A stretch of 52,778 nt of DNA from an uncultured Bacteroidales bacterium (GTDB lineage Bacteria; Bacteroidota; Bacteroidia; Bacteroidales; UBA4417): assembly GCA_903913645.1 (NCBI GenBank), contig CAIWMA010000132.1, forward strand, positions 1 to 52,778, read 5' to 3'. The translations under genes were made by a program, and so were the position numbers. This document shows positions 8,669-17,785 of the stretch, one piece after another. The notes beneath the pieces were generated by a model. It was given only the letters and a program-made list of their open reading frames with translations, did not search any database and was not told the DNA's origin. Numbering within the stretch: the first letter of the stretch is position 1; each line of letters starts with the position of its first letter.

Positions 8669-10633
8669 ATGTGTATGCCTAAACCACATATTCTCTTTTT
8701 TTTAGCGTGCTCATTCACGGTTTATGCTCAACCGGGCCGTTTATTGCTGGTTGGAGGAGGATCTGAAAAAAACGGCGTATCCAGTTGGAGCACACCCGCT
8801 TATAAATGGGCTGGAGCCGGGAATCGGGTCGCAATTATTGGTACTTCAACAGGCGCTCTTGCTCCATATTTCAAGCAACAATGTGGCGCCGCTTACGCGA
8901 AGGAGTTCGCAATTGCCAGTCGCGACAGTGCCAACAGCCAGGTTTTATACGATACACTTTTAACATACCAGGTTATTTTTTTCAGGGGTGGCGATCAAAC
9001 GGAGTATTACAATCTTTACCGGAATACAAAACTGCAGGATGCTGTAATTAACCTTTATAACAAGGGCGGCACAATTTGCGGAACTTCGGCCGGCATGCAT
9101 ATTCTTTCTTCTATTGTATATACAGCTGCAAATGGCACGGTATATTCCTATGAATCTATAGAAAACCCGAATAACATCTATGTTACGCTTGCCAGCGATT
9201 TTATGGATTTTGCACCGGGTTTTGTTTTTGATACACACGTTGCCGAACGGGCTCGGTTTGGACGCACCGTGGGATTCCTGGCCTATTACAAAATGAACAA
9301 GGGCATCGATATTACCGGTATCGGCATGGATGATATGACTTGTATGACAGTGGATGAAAACGGCCTGGGCACAGTGCGGGGAACAGGGTGTGCCAACATT
9401 TATATGGCCGGAAGTACTTATTCGGTAAACGGCACAAAACTGCTGACTGATAAAGTTGATATTATGCAGCTCCTCCAAGGGTGCACCTATAATTTAAATA
9501 CAAAACAGGTTACTTTTAATACCCTCAACAGGCAAATAAATTCGGCTTCTTTCGAGGAAACCGGTAATTACACCCTGCTTGCAAGTGGAAGCAACACACT
9601 TGCCGAAAACCTGTCAATGCTCACTGAACTGGTTTCAGGAATCGGTTTACCTGCCGATCCGATTCTTATATTATCGGGTGATGAAGCTCTGGCAAATACA
9701 TTTAAAAGTAAGCTTGCGCAATTGGGGGCTGCAGAATCAAACCTTTTCATCATAAACGCTGCTGCGGGCAATGATGCTGATCTTTCTATGAAAATAAACG
9801 CTGCAGTAAAAATCATGTTTGTTTCCAACAATACAGCAGTTTTCAACCAATTTCTGAATACACCCAACGGTGATTTGTTATTGAAAAAAGTTCATACTAA
9901 CGGCATGTTCACAGCTTTTGTCGGCGACGATTCGCGGTACGCAGGTAAAACTGTGGTGGAAAATTATTACACTTTATATTCTTCATATTATGCCCAGCTG
10001 ACATTCAGCAAAGGTTTATCGCTGCTAAATCATAGCATGATCATGCCGAATACGTTTGCCAACAGCGATATGTACGAAAATTCCGCTACCGCTGTTCCCT
10101 ATTGCATGTCGATGGACACGCTGAAATACGGAATCTGGCTCACTAACCATAATTACATGAAATTTACGCCTGTTGTCGGAAAGGCAACACTTACAGGCTT
10201 TGGCACTGCCCCGGTTATGGTTATAAGCAACGCAGGAACACTTTCCGGTTTTTCAACCCAGACCGGCACAGGCGTTACAGGTTCTAAGCCTCGCATGGTT
10301 GCTGGTTTCGACCATTTGCAACTTTCAATGATCGATTACACTACGCCTTATATAATGGGGAATATATTTGTTGAAGGAGTGAAAAATTATACTTTTAATG
10401 AATCGATTGAAATTTATCCAAATCCGGCAAAAAACTGGTTGAATATACCATTAAAATATCGCAACTTTGAATGGGGAATTCACGATCAGCAAGGCCGCCT
10501 GTGTTTGACTGGAAACTCTGACAACCAATCAAAACAACTCGATGTTTCAACATTAAAATCAGGTCACTACATACTGAGAATACAAGACTCAAAAACGAAG
10601 GCTCATGCTTCGGTAAAGTTTATTAAAGAATAA
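8669..10633 (+). CDS. Secreted cyanophycinase with T9SS sorting domain and degenerate second domain
   Basis: The ORF track starts this at 8087, but that part is the antisense of iadA. The real start is the ATG at 8669 (or 8675), where a signal peptide begins and ends near VYAQ. About 654 residues. Residues 23-300 are a peptidase-family S51 cyanophycinase domain: LLVGGGS, FFRGGDQ at 105-110, nucleophile Ser140 in GTSAG, and the DTHVAERARFGR segment. Residues about 310-575 look like a second copy of the fold in which GGDQ has become SNNT and GTSAG has become FVGDD, so it should be inactive. Residues about 580-654 are a T9SS type A sorting domain (EIYPNPAKNWLNIP...). Cyanophycinase cuts the arginine-polyaspartate polymer to beta-Asp-Arg. 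Sorting by T9SS would place it outside the cell. The next gene is 20 bases on. Confidence 0.85.
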   Translation: MCMPKPHILFFLACSFTVYAQPGRLLLVGGGSEKNGVSSWSTPAYKWAGAGNRVAIIGTSTGALAPYFKQQCGAAYAKEFAIASRDSANSQVLYDTLLTYQVIFFRGGDQTEYYNLYRNTKLQDAVINLYNKGGTICGTSAGMHILSSIVYTAANGTVYSYESIENPNNIYVTLASDFMDFAPGFVFDTHVAERARFGRTVGFLAYYKMNKGIDITGIGMDDMTCMTVDENGLGTVRGTGCANIYMAGSTYSVNGTKLLTDKVDIMQLLQGCTYNLNTKQVTFNTLNRQINSASFEETGNYTLLASGSNTLAENLSMLTELVSGIGLPADPILILSGDEALANTFKSKLAQLGAAESNLFIINAAAGNDADLSMKINAAVKIMFVSNNTAVFNQFLNTPNGDLLLKKVHTNGMFTAFVGDDSRYAGKTVVENYYTLYSSYYAQLTFSKGLSLLNHSMIMPNTFANSDMYENSATAVPYCMSMDTLKYGIWLTNHNYMKFTPVVGKATLTGFGTAPVMVISNAGTLSGFSTQTGTGVTGSKPRMVAGFDHLQLSMIDYTTPYIMGNIFVEGVKNYTFNESIEIYPNPAKNWLNIPLKYRNFEWGIHDQQGRLCLTGNSDNQSKQLDVSTLKSGHYILRIQDSKTKAHASVKFIKE

Positions 10634-10653
10634 ACCACGCAAAAATCGCATAT

Positions 10654-11922
10654 ATGCAAAAATTAAAAACAGTCTTTTGTCTTACCCTGCTATTGGTCAC
10701 TTTATCAGCTTTTAGCCAGGTGCTTCCAAAGGGAAGCCTGGTAATTGTCGGCGGAGGCCTCGAACCTGACAATAAAAGCATTTTCAATCAGCTGATTGAA
10801 TTGTCCGGTGGCCCCGAAAAGGCAGTGTTTTCAATAATCCCTTCTGCAAGTGGCGTTGCAACACAGACCTACGTGTATTTTCGGAGCGAGCTGCTTTCGT
10901 ATGGTGTAAAGTCTGAAAACATACACCTTATTCCAATTGCAATGGCCGACGACGACAGCACAAAGGATCTTGATGAATCGACCTGGAAAAATAACGGAAA
11001 TGACCTGAAGCTGGCTGAAATTGTACGGAAAAGCTCCTGTGTCTGGTTCAGCGGAGGTGACCAGATCCGAACAATGAAAACGCTGCACAAAGCCGACGGA
11101 AGTAATACTCCCGTGCTTGATGCCGTGTGGGAAGTTTTCAGATCAGGTGGCGTGGTAGGCGGAACAAGCGCCGGGGCAGCCATTATGAGTGAGCCTATGA
11201 TAGGCGCCGGGAATAGCATGGGCGCACTTAAACATGGAGTAATTACCAACTACAAAGACGAGGATTTTCCTGATGGCGACGGCGTGCTTCTGACTCATGG
11301 ACTAGGGTTTTTCCCGGTCGGAATGGTTGACCAGCATTTTAATACGCGGGCCCGGCTTGCGCGGTTAATTATGGTTATGATGCACGACCAGAAAACTTTG
11401 AAACTTGGTTTTGGAGTGGACGAAAATACAGCCCTCATTTATAACGGGAAATTAAGAACCCTGAAAGTTGCCGGTGCAGCTGGTGTTACCCTCATCAATA
11501 CTGCCAATGCTACTATTTCACAGGCTCAGAACCTACCTCAAATCGAAAATTTATTGATAAGTTATCTCGACGAAGGCGACGGTTATGATATAGCCACCGG
11601 CAATATTATTCCTGCCGAAGGAAAGAAAAGCACGATTGGTAACGAATACTACAATGTAGCAAATCCAGGTCAGACCGGGATGTTTTCGGGTACTGCAACC
11701 AACTTTTTAAACCTGATAACAGTAAACCTAATTGATAATAAAGCTGTAAAAAAAGTAACCAATTTAAACTTTACAGGCCAGGATTCCGGATTCCTGGTTA
11801 CTTTGAGTAAAACTCCTGAAAGCAAAGGATTCTACACCGACAAACCCTTTGACAGATACACGGTTACCGACGTCAGGATGGATATTACTCCGGTTAAAAT
11901 ACAGGTAACCCCACTTAAGTAG
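10654..11922 (+). CDS. cphB: Exported cyanophycinase (peptidase S51)
   Basis: 422 residues with a signal peptide (hydrophobic run ending LSAFSQ near residue 22). The catalytic domain is canonical: IVGGGLE near 31, WFSGGDQ at 131-137, nucleophile Ser172 in GGTSAGAA, and the FFPVGMVDQHFNTRARLARL segment with His228. These match the Ser/His arrangement known for Synechocystis cyanophycinase. It is longer than the roughly 270-residue cytoplasmic enzymes because of an added C-terminal beta-rich region from about 300. I see no T9SS sorting domain, so it is probably periplasmic or surface-bound by another route. It follows the first cyanophycinase by 20 bases and precedes susC by 108, so the genes are likely co-transcribed. 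Confidence 0.9.
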   Translation: MQKLKTVFCLTLLLVTLSAFSQVLPKGSLVIVGGGLEPDNKSIFNQLIELSGGPEKAVFSIIPSASGVATQTYVYFRSELLSYGVKSENIHLIPIAMADDDSTKDLDESTWKNNGNDLKLAEIVRKSSCVWFSGGDQIRTMKTLHKADGSNTPVLDAVWEVFRSGGVVGGTSAGAAIMSEPMIGAGNSMGALKHGVITNYKDEDFPDGDGVLLTHGLGFFPVGMVDQHFNTRARLARLIMVMMHDQKTLKLGFGVDENTALIYNGKLRTLKVAGAAGVTLINTANATISQAQNLPQIENLLISYLDEGDGYDIATGNIIPAEGKKSTIGNEYYNVANPGQTGMFSGTATNFLNLITVNLIDNKAVKKVTNLNFTGQDSGFLVTLSKTPESKGFYTDKPFDRYTVTDVRMDITPVKIQVTPLK

Positions 11923-12030
11923 CCAAGACCTGATACAATTATCTATAAAAGGCGATACAATTCAATACCAAGAAACGTATATTTACGATTTTAACCAAAC
12001 AAATACCAACTTAACCAAACAATTATTCAT

Positions 12031-14937
12031 ATGCGAAAAACTAACTTATTATTGCTGATGTTTACATTTTGCATCAGTTCGCTATGGGCACAGACTATTC
12101 CAATAAGTGGAACGGTTACCTCGGCTGCTGATAAAATGCCGATGCCTGGCGTAACAGTACAGCTGAAGGGTACGCAAAAAGGATCAATTACCGATATTAA
12201 TGGTAATTATAGGCTTGAAGTACCTGCCAAAGCAATCCTTGTATTTTCATTTGTAGGGATGAAACTCCAGGAAGTTCCTGTGGAAGGCCGCAAACAGATA
12301 GATGTTGTAATGGATGAAGAAAGAGTCGATCTGGGTGAAGTTGTGGTTGTAGGGTATAGTACTTCCAGTAAAAAACTGATCTCAGGATCAATAAGTACTG
12401 TAAACGAAAAAGAACTTGAAAATCTTCCGATCAGGACTATTGATGGTGTACTTCAGGGAAAAGCCGCAGGCGTATCGGTAAACCAGAATTCGGGTACACC
12501 CGGTGGCCGGAATGCCATTAAAATGAGAGGTGGCAGCTCTATCAATGCCAGCAACCAACCACTGATTGTTGTTGACGGTGTTCCAACCATAACCGGAAGT
12601 TTTGGACAGATCGGTTATAGCGGGCAGGAGATCGATGCTATGTCGGATCTCAATCCAAACGACATTGAATCATTTACCATTCTTAAAGACGCATCTGCAA
12701 CGGCGATTTACGGTGCGCGTGCTTCGAATGGTGTTATCCTTATTACCACCAAAAAAGGCAACTCCCAGAGAACTAACGTAAACCTCAGCACGTCCTATGG
12801 CTGGCAAACTATGCCAGCAGAACGGATTCCTCATCTGATGAATGCGGCCCAATGGAACGAATATAAAGGTACCGATGTAAAGGGCATAGATACCGACTGG
12901 ATGAAAGAGATCCTCCAGGTTGCTCCTACCTCAAATACCGAGCTTTCAGTTAGTAGTGGGAATGATAAAACACGTTTATTTATTTCGGGGAACTTATACA
13001 GCCAGGATGGTACTGTTAAATCCACCTCCTTCAATCGTTACAGCGGACGTATTAATGTGGATCATAAATTATTGCCCGATCTCACAATCGGTGGTGGAGT
13101 ATCTATGACTTACTCGGTTAACTACCGTGTTGAAGGCGACCAAACTCTGTACGGCCCATTACCAAATGCACTCTCTATTCCAGCTATTTACCCGGTTTAC
13201 AATGCTGATGGAAGCTATAACGAAGATGGTCCATATGCCAACCCTTTAGCTATAATTAATGAAACAAAAAATGTAGCCTACACCAATCGTAACAACGGGA
13301 ACATCTACGTCGAATATAAATTTCTGGATGGGTTTACTTTTAACACCAAGTGGAGCGCAGATATTTATAATCTTCGCGAACATGAGTACGATCCTATTAC
13401 CACTGCACAGGGGAAAAAATATAATGGACTGGGAATTGAAGGAACTACATATGTAAGCAACCTTGTAGGTAGTAATGTACTTCAGTACGTAAAAACTGTC
13501 AATAAAGTCCACAATTTTGAAGCTATGGCAGGATTCAGTTTCGAAAAATATGCCAGGCGGACTACCTACATTGAGGCTACTAATTTTCCAAACGAAAATT
13601 TTCAATATATCAACTCTGCAGGTACTATCAGGGCAGCCAGTGCATCTGCGCTCGACAGGGGTATGACATCCTATTTCGGCCAGTTCAAGTACAACTTCAT
13701 GTATAAATATATTTTTACCCTTACTGCCCGTGCCGACGGATCATCCAAATTTGGTTCAAACAACCGCTTCGGGTATTTCCCTGCCGGTTCGTTTGCCTGG
13801 AGGCTTACTGAAGAACCTTTTATGAAGAACATACCTGTTATCAGTGATCTTAAAATCAGAACCAGCTTTGGCTTAACCGGTAACGACGGCATCGGTGATT
13901 TCGCTTCACTTGGTTTATATAAAGGCGGATATAACTACAGCCAGCAATCGGGTATACAGCCAACCCAACTGCCTAACCCGAACCTGAAATGGGAAACCAC
14001 ACGCCAGATGGGACTGGGAATTGATCTTGGCTTATTGAAAGACAGGATAAGCATTGTGGCTGACATCTATTACAACAAAACCAGTGATCTTCTTCTTGCC
14101 CGCCCTATACCACTTTCGTCAGGATTTAGCTCAATTACTTCCAATATAGGGGATATGGAAAACAAGGGTGTTGAATTTGTACTAAACACTGTTAACGTTC
14201 AAGGCGATTTCACATGGAATACATCGCTCAATTTTTCGGCTAACCGCAACAAAGTATTGAAACTGTTCAACGGACAGCCAATTACCGACCAGGGACGCGG
14301 AAACAACTGGGTTATGGAAGGCGAGCCTATCGGCGTTTTTGTAGGGTATAATTTTCTTGGCATCGACCCCACAACAGGGAAAGAGGTTTATGAAGATTTA
14401 AATGGTGACGGTGTTATTACAACCGATGACCGGAAAATTACAGGAAATCCAAATCCTGACTTTACGTTAGGTTTGACTAATACATTCGCGTACAAAGGAT
14501 TTGATTTTTCGTTTTTCCTTCACGGCGTATTTGGAAACGATGTGTATAATGGCACTTGGATGTATCTTCAGGCACCAACAGACCTGGACCAGCAAACAAC
14601 AGCTGTTTTGCAGGCATGGAAAAAACCAGGTGATGTGACAGATATTCCACGTATCACCGATGGTTTAAAATCATCGAGGTTTATTGAAAATGGCTCGTTT
14701 CTCCGCATAAAGAATGTTACTTTAGGGTATACTCTTTCGAAAGACCTGCTTAAAAAACTTTGGTTAAAATCGGCCAGGATTTATGTTTCGGGTCAAAACT
14801 TATACACGTTTACCGCTTATACCGGTATGGACCCTGAAGTAAATTATTACAGTACCGATAATATTATCATGGGTACCGACTTTTTTACTTATCCTCAGTC
14901 GCGTACTATACTGGTAGGTTTAAACATTGGTTTCTAA
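12031..14937 (+). CDS. susC: SusC/RagA-type TonB-dependent outer-membrane transporter
   Basis: 968 residues with a signal peptide ending SSLWAQ. A CarboxypepD_reg-like domain (ISGTVTSAADKMPMPGVTV, about residues 25-95) leads to the GEVVVVGY segment and a TonB plug domain (about 105-215, including LKDASATAIYGARASNGVI). The rest is the 22-strand barrel, ending in a terminal aromatic residue (GLNIGF). SusC pumps oligomers across the outer membrane using TonB energy, with the SusD lipoprotein as lid. It directly follows two cyanophycinases and precedes susD by 19 bases. The proposed cargo is therefore cyanophycin fragments rather than glycan. That is inference, since no glycan-active enzyme is in the window. 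Confidence 0.93.
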   Translation: MRKTNLLLLMFTFCISSLWAQTIPISGTVTSAADKMPMPGVTVQLKGTQKGSITDINGNYRLEVPAKAILVFSFVGMKLQEVPVEGRKQIDVVMDEERVDLGEVVVVGYSTSSKKLISGSISTVNEKELENLPIRTIDGVLQGKAAGVSVNQNSGTPGGRNAIKMRGGSSINASNQPLIVVDGVPTITGSFGQIGYSGQEIDAMSDLNPNDIESFTILKDASATAIYGARASNGVILITTKKGNSQRTNVNLSTSYGWQTMPAERIPHLMNAAQWNEYKGTDVKGIDTDWMKEILQVAPTSNTELSVSSGNDKTRLFISGNLYSQDGTVKSTSFNRYSGRINVDHKLLPDLTIGGGVSMTYSVNYRVEGDQTLYGPLPNALSIPAIYPVYNADGSYNEDGPYANPLAIINETKNVAYTNRNNGNIYVEYKFLDGFTFNTKWSADIYNLREHEYDPITTAQGKKYNGLGIEGTTYVSNLVGSNVLQYVKTVNKVHNFEAMAGFSFEKYARRTTYIEATNFPNENFQYINSAGTIRAASASALDRGMTSYFGQFKYNFMYKYIFTLTARADGSSKFGSNNRFGYFPAGSFAWRLTEEPFMKNIPVISDLKIRTSFGLTGNDGIGDFASLGLYKGGYNYSQQSGIQPTQLPNPNLKWETTRQMGLGIDLGLLKDRISIVADIYYNKTSDLLLARPIPLSSGFSSITSNIGDMENKGVEFVLNTVNVQGDFTWNTSLNFSANRNKVLKLFNGQPITDQGRGNNWVMEGEPIGVFVGYNFLGIDPTTGKEVYEDLNGDGVITTDDRKITGNPNPDFTLGLTNTFAYKGFDFSFFLHGVFGNDVYNGTWMYLQAPTDLDQQTTAVLQAWKKPGDVTDIPRITDGLKSSRFIENGSFLRIKNVTLGYTLSKDLLKKLWLKSARIYVSGQNLYTFTAYTGMDPEVNYYSTDNIIMGTDFFTYPQSRTILVGLNIGF

Positions 14938-14956
14938 CACATAAATCTGAAAACAC

Positions 14957-16303
14957 ATGAAAAAGATACTATTTTACCTCTTTGCCCTGGCATTAACAAT
15001 AATGTCGTGCAACAAAGTACTGGATGTAAAGCCTACAGATAGCGTTGCGGCAGAAGATGCGATAAAAAACAAGGCTGGAGTTGAGCATGCTCTCATAGGT
15101 TCTTATAACGCCCTGCAAGCTACTGGTCTCTATTACCTGAATGCGATGATTGTTGGCGACATTGCTGCTGATAATCTTACACATACCGGCACCATGATGG
15201 AATATAGCCACATTGAAATCAAGCCAATTCCTGCCGAAAATTCAATTGTTGAAGGGATGTGGTCAGGAGCTTACAACGGTATTAATTGCGTAAACAATAT
15301 CCTGGTCAAAATTCCTGGTATTGAGGGAATTACACCGGCTGAATCCGATCAGTATGAAGGTGAAGCCCTGTTTATACGGGCGTTGCTACACTATTACCTG
15401 GTTACCTATTTTGGCGGAGTGCCTGTACAAACCCAGCCTACCCTTGACCTTAGCCATGTTGATATTGCACGCAACACTGTACCGGAAGTTTATGCCCAGA
15501 TTATCAGTGATCTTACAACCGCCAAAGCAAAGCTCTCCAAAACTAAAGTTAGAGGCAGAGCTAATAAATATGCTGCTTCTGCCTTATTGGCAAAGGTATA
15601 TTTATCGAAGTTTCAGCAGTTAAGTGACCAGCCATCAGCAGGCCTGTCAATTACCGAAGCAAGCTATGTAATCGATAGTGCAGGTTATGCACTTGCTACT
15701 GATTACTCAAGTTTGTTCAATCCAAAAAACAATACAAATGAGTCCATTTTTGAAGTTGTATTTGACCTTCAGAACTATACCCGACTGGCACAATATTTCT
15801 TTTCGCGAAATTTATCCGGGAGGTACGAAATTGCTCCTACAACAGGATTGATAAAGAGTTTCGAGAAAAATGATACTTTAAGGCTTGACGCAGCTATTGC
15901 TTATGACACTATTAACAAACAGCCTTATGGCTTTAAATATATTGATGTTGCCGGTGGTACCGATCATGTATATGTTTTGCGTCTTGCTGAAATGTACCTT
16001 ATCAGGGCTGAAGCGCTGGTTTATTCCAATGGCTCCCTTGCAAGCATTCAGGCTGATATTAACACGATACGTAAGCGTGCCGGTCTTTTAAATACTACTG
16101 CAGCAACAATTCCCGATCTGAAACTTGCGCTTGAGAACGAATGCCGCCATGAGTTTGCTTTCGAAGGCCACCGTTGGCCTGATCTGGTCAGGACCAAAAG
16201 AGCAACCACTTTGCTTGGAATAGATGAAAAATATACGCTATTCCCAATTCCTTTGAGCGAAAAGCAAACCAATAATTCAATGGTACAAAATCCCGGTTAT
16301 TAA
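14957..16303 (+). CDS. susD: SusD/RagB-type surface lipoprotein
   Basis: 448 residues. The lipoprotein signal ends in IMSC, with Cys18 as the lipid site. The N-terminal SusD-like region contains GSYNALQATGLYY and YNGINCVNNIL; middle TPR-like helices include EALFIRALLHYYLVTYFGGVP; the C-terminal part has YLIRAEALVY and RHEFAFEGHRWPDLVR, all signature segments of the family. SusD caps the SusC barrel and binds substrate at the cell surface. The pairing with the upstream transporter, 19 bases apart, is the standard arrangement. Substrate class cannot be read from the sequence. Confidence 0.93.
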   Translation: MKKILFYLFALALTIMSCNKVLDVKPTDSVAAEDAIKNKAGVEHALIGSYNALQATGLYYLNAMIVGDIAADNLTHTGTMMEYSHIEIKPIPAENSIVEGMWSGAYNGINCVNNILVKIPGIEGITPAESDQYEGEALFIRALLHYYLVTYFGGVPVQTQPTLDLSHVDIARNTVPEVYAQIISDLTTAKAKLSKTKVRGRANKYAASALLAKVYLSKFQQLSDQPSAGLSITEASYVIDSAGYALATDYSSLFNPKNNTNESIFEVVFDLQNYTRLAQYFFSRNLSGRYEIAPTTGLIKSFEKNDTLRLDAAIAYDTINKQPYGFKYIDVAGGTDHVYVLRLAEMYLIRAEALVYSNGSLASIQADINTIRKRAGLLNTTAATIPDLKLALENECRHEFAFEGHRWPDLVRTKRATTLLGIDEKYTLFPIPLSEKQTNNSMVQNPGY

Positions 16304-16327
16304 TAAACTGTATAAAAAACTACGAAA

Positions 16328-17524
16328 ATGAAAAAACACCTGATATATTTTCTCATATTGCTCCCGGCACTTTTTATTGCGCCAGGATGCCAGAAATATG
16401 AAGTTGGTAAACCTTTACCAAGTACAGTGGCCGATTTTACTTTTGTCGCTACCAATAGCAGCAAAGCTCCTTGCATTGTTACTTTTACCAACACATCATT
16501 AAATGCAAACGGGTATTTATGGAATTTTGGTAACGGGAAAACATCCACCGAAGTTAATCCCGTAGTTAATTTTGATACATTTGGTCTTTATACAGTAACG
16601 CTCACCTGCACCGCAGTTAATGATGTGTATTACAACCAACTGGTAAAAACCGTTGTTATCAATGTTAAAGACCCAAATGCAGGACTAACACAGGTTTTAT
16701 ATTTTACCGTCAGGGGACCTGCTAACGGTGGGGTTAAAATGGTACTGTTAGATGATAACGCTCCTGTGGTTACTGATTTTACATCTGTCCCATTACCAAG
16801 GCCTTACGGAATAACAGTAGATACCGCTCATAGTAAAGTGTATGTTTCTGATTATTCCATTAATGTAATTTATCGTTTTGATGCAGACGGGACTAATCCG
16901 TTAAAAATACTGGATGGCGCTGTTGCAGGACAGGAACTATGCCAATCTCCGGAAGCTTTAATGGTTGTAGGCAGCAAACTTTACTGGGGAAGCCCGGGAG
17001 GAATTTACCGCAGCGACCTCGACGGGAAAAATCCTGAAATCTATAATCCGGCATTTGAATTTCCGCTTGATATGCAATATGACCCAAAAACAAGTATGGT
17101 ATATATGGTGAACGAATATGCACCACCAGAACATAATGGAGGGTATTTTACATTTAATTTTGATGGAACAAATTTAAAAGAGCCTTTTACTGATATTGAC
17201 GGAACGGCTATTGAAGTAAATACTGAAACCGGTAAGGCTTATATTGCAGGCTATGGCGACTTTGGACCAACCATGCCCACTAATGGTATTTATATGTGCA
17301 ACCTTGATGGATCATCCTTATCGAAGATTGGCGACTACGGCGCCAAAGCTACATGGGGCATTGCTATTGACAATAAAAGGAGTAAGTTATTCTGGAGCTT
17401 TAAAATTTCCAATTCAGCACCTGATGGTAAAATTATCAGGGCCAACCTCGACGGATCAGGGGCAGAAGACTGGTTAAAAGGCGTCAGTCCACATGCCATG
17501 CAGGCTGTATGGATTAAGTTATAG
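16328..17524 (+). CDS. PKD plus beta-propeller surface lipoprotein, candidate substrate-binding protein
   Basis: 398 residues with lipoprotein signal ending APGC. A PKD domain at about 36-118 (IVTFTNTSLNANGYLWNFGNG) is followed by a six-bladed propeller resembling YWTD/NHL repeats: PYGITVDTAHSKVYVSDY, IYRFDADGTNP, IYRSDLDGKNPEIY, GTAIEVNTETGKAYIAGY, IYMCNLDGSSLSKIG, IIRANLDGSGAEDWL. In SusCD loci the gene after susD usually encodes a surface binding protein (SusE/F or SGBP); this protein holds that place with an unusual architecture. It starts 24 bases after susD and is followed by a strong terminator, so it closes the operon. Confidence 0.8.
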   Translation: MKKHLIYFLILLPALFIAPGCQKYEVGKPLPSTVADFTFVATNSSKAPCIVTFTNTSLNANGYLWNFGNGKTSTEVNPVVNFDTFGLYTVTLTCTAVNDVYYNQLVKTVVINVKDPNAGLTQVLYFTVRGPANGGVKMVLLDDNAPVVTDFTSVPLPRPYGITVDTAHSKVYVSDYSINVIYRFDADGTNPLKILDGAVAGQELCQSPEALMVVGSKLYWGSPGGIYRSDLDGKNPEIYNPAFEFPLDMQYDPKTSMVYMVNEYAPPEHNGGYFTFNFDGTNLKEPFTDIDGTAIEVNTETGKAYIAGYGDFGPTMPTNGIYMCNLDGSSLSKIGDYGAKATWGIAIDNKRSKLFWSFKISNSAPDGKIIRANLDGSGAEDWLKGVSPHAMQAVWIKL

Positions 17525-17525
17525 T

Positions 17526-17560
17526 TTTAAAGCGGCTGCTCGTTGAGCAGCCGCTTTAAA
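17526..17560 (+). terminator. Terminator closing the cyanophycinase-susCD operon
   Basis: A perfect 16-bp stem, TTTAAAGCGGCTGCTC, with a three-base loop GTT and its exact complement, immediately after the propeller gene's stop codon. The U-tract is weak, but the stem is very stable. The rest of 17561-17785 shows no gene or clear promoter. Confidence 0.8.
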
Positions 17561-17785
17561 AACTGTAAGTAAACGTGATTTGTTTAAACTACTGAAAAAA
17601 GTTGCAAGATCATTTATGCAAAAGCGTATTCCCGGTTAGTGCGAAAGCTTAAAAATTCAGTGCTTTTGTCCAATGCAGTTTTCTAAAAATCATGTCTTTC
17701 CCTTAATTGTAACATAATCGCAACCTATAACAGAATCTGGAGGTAATTTCTTCGAATGTATACTTACTGAAATCAATAAACTTAA

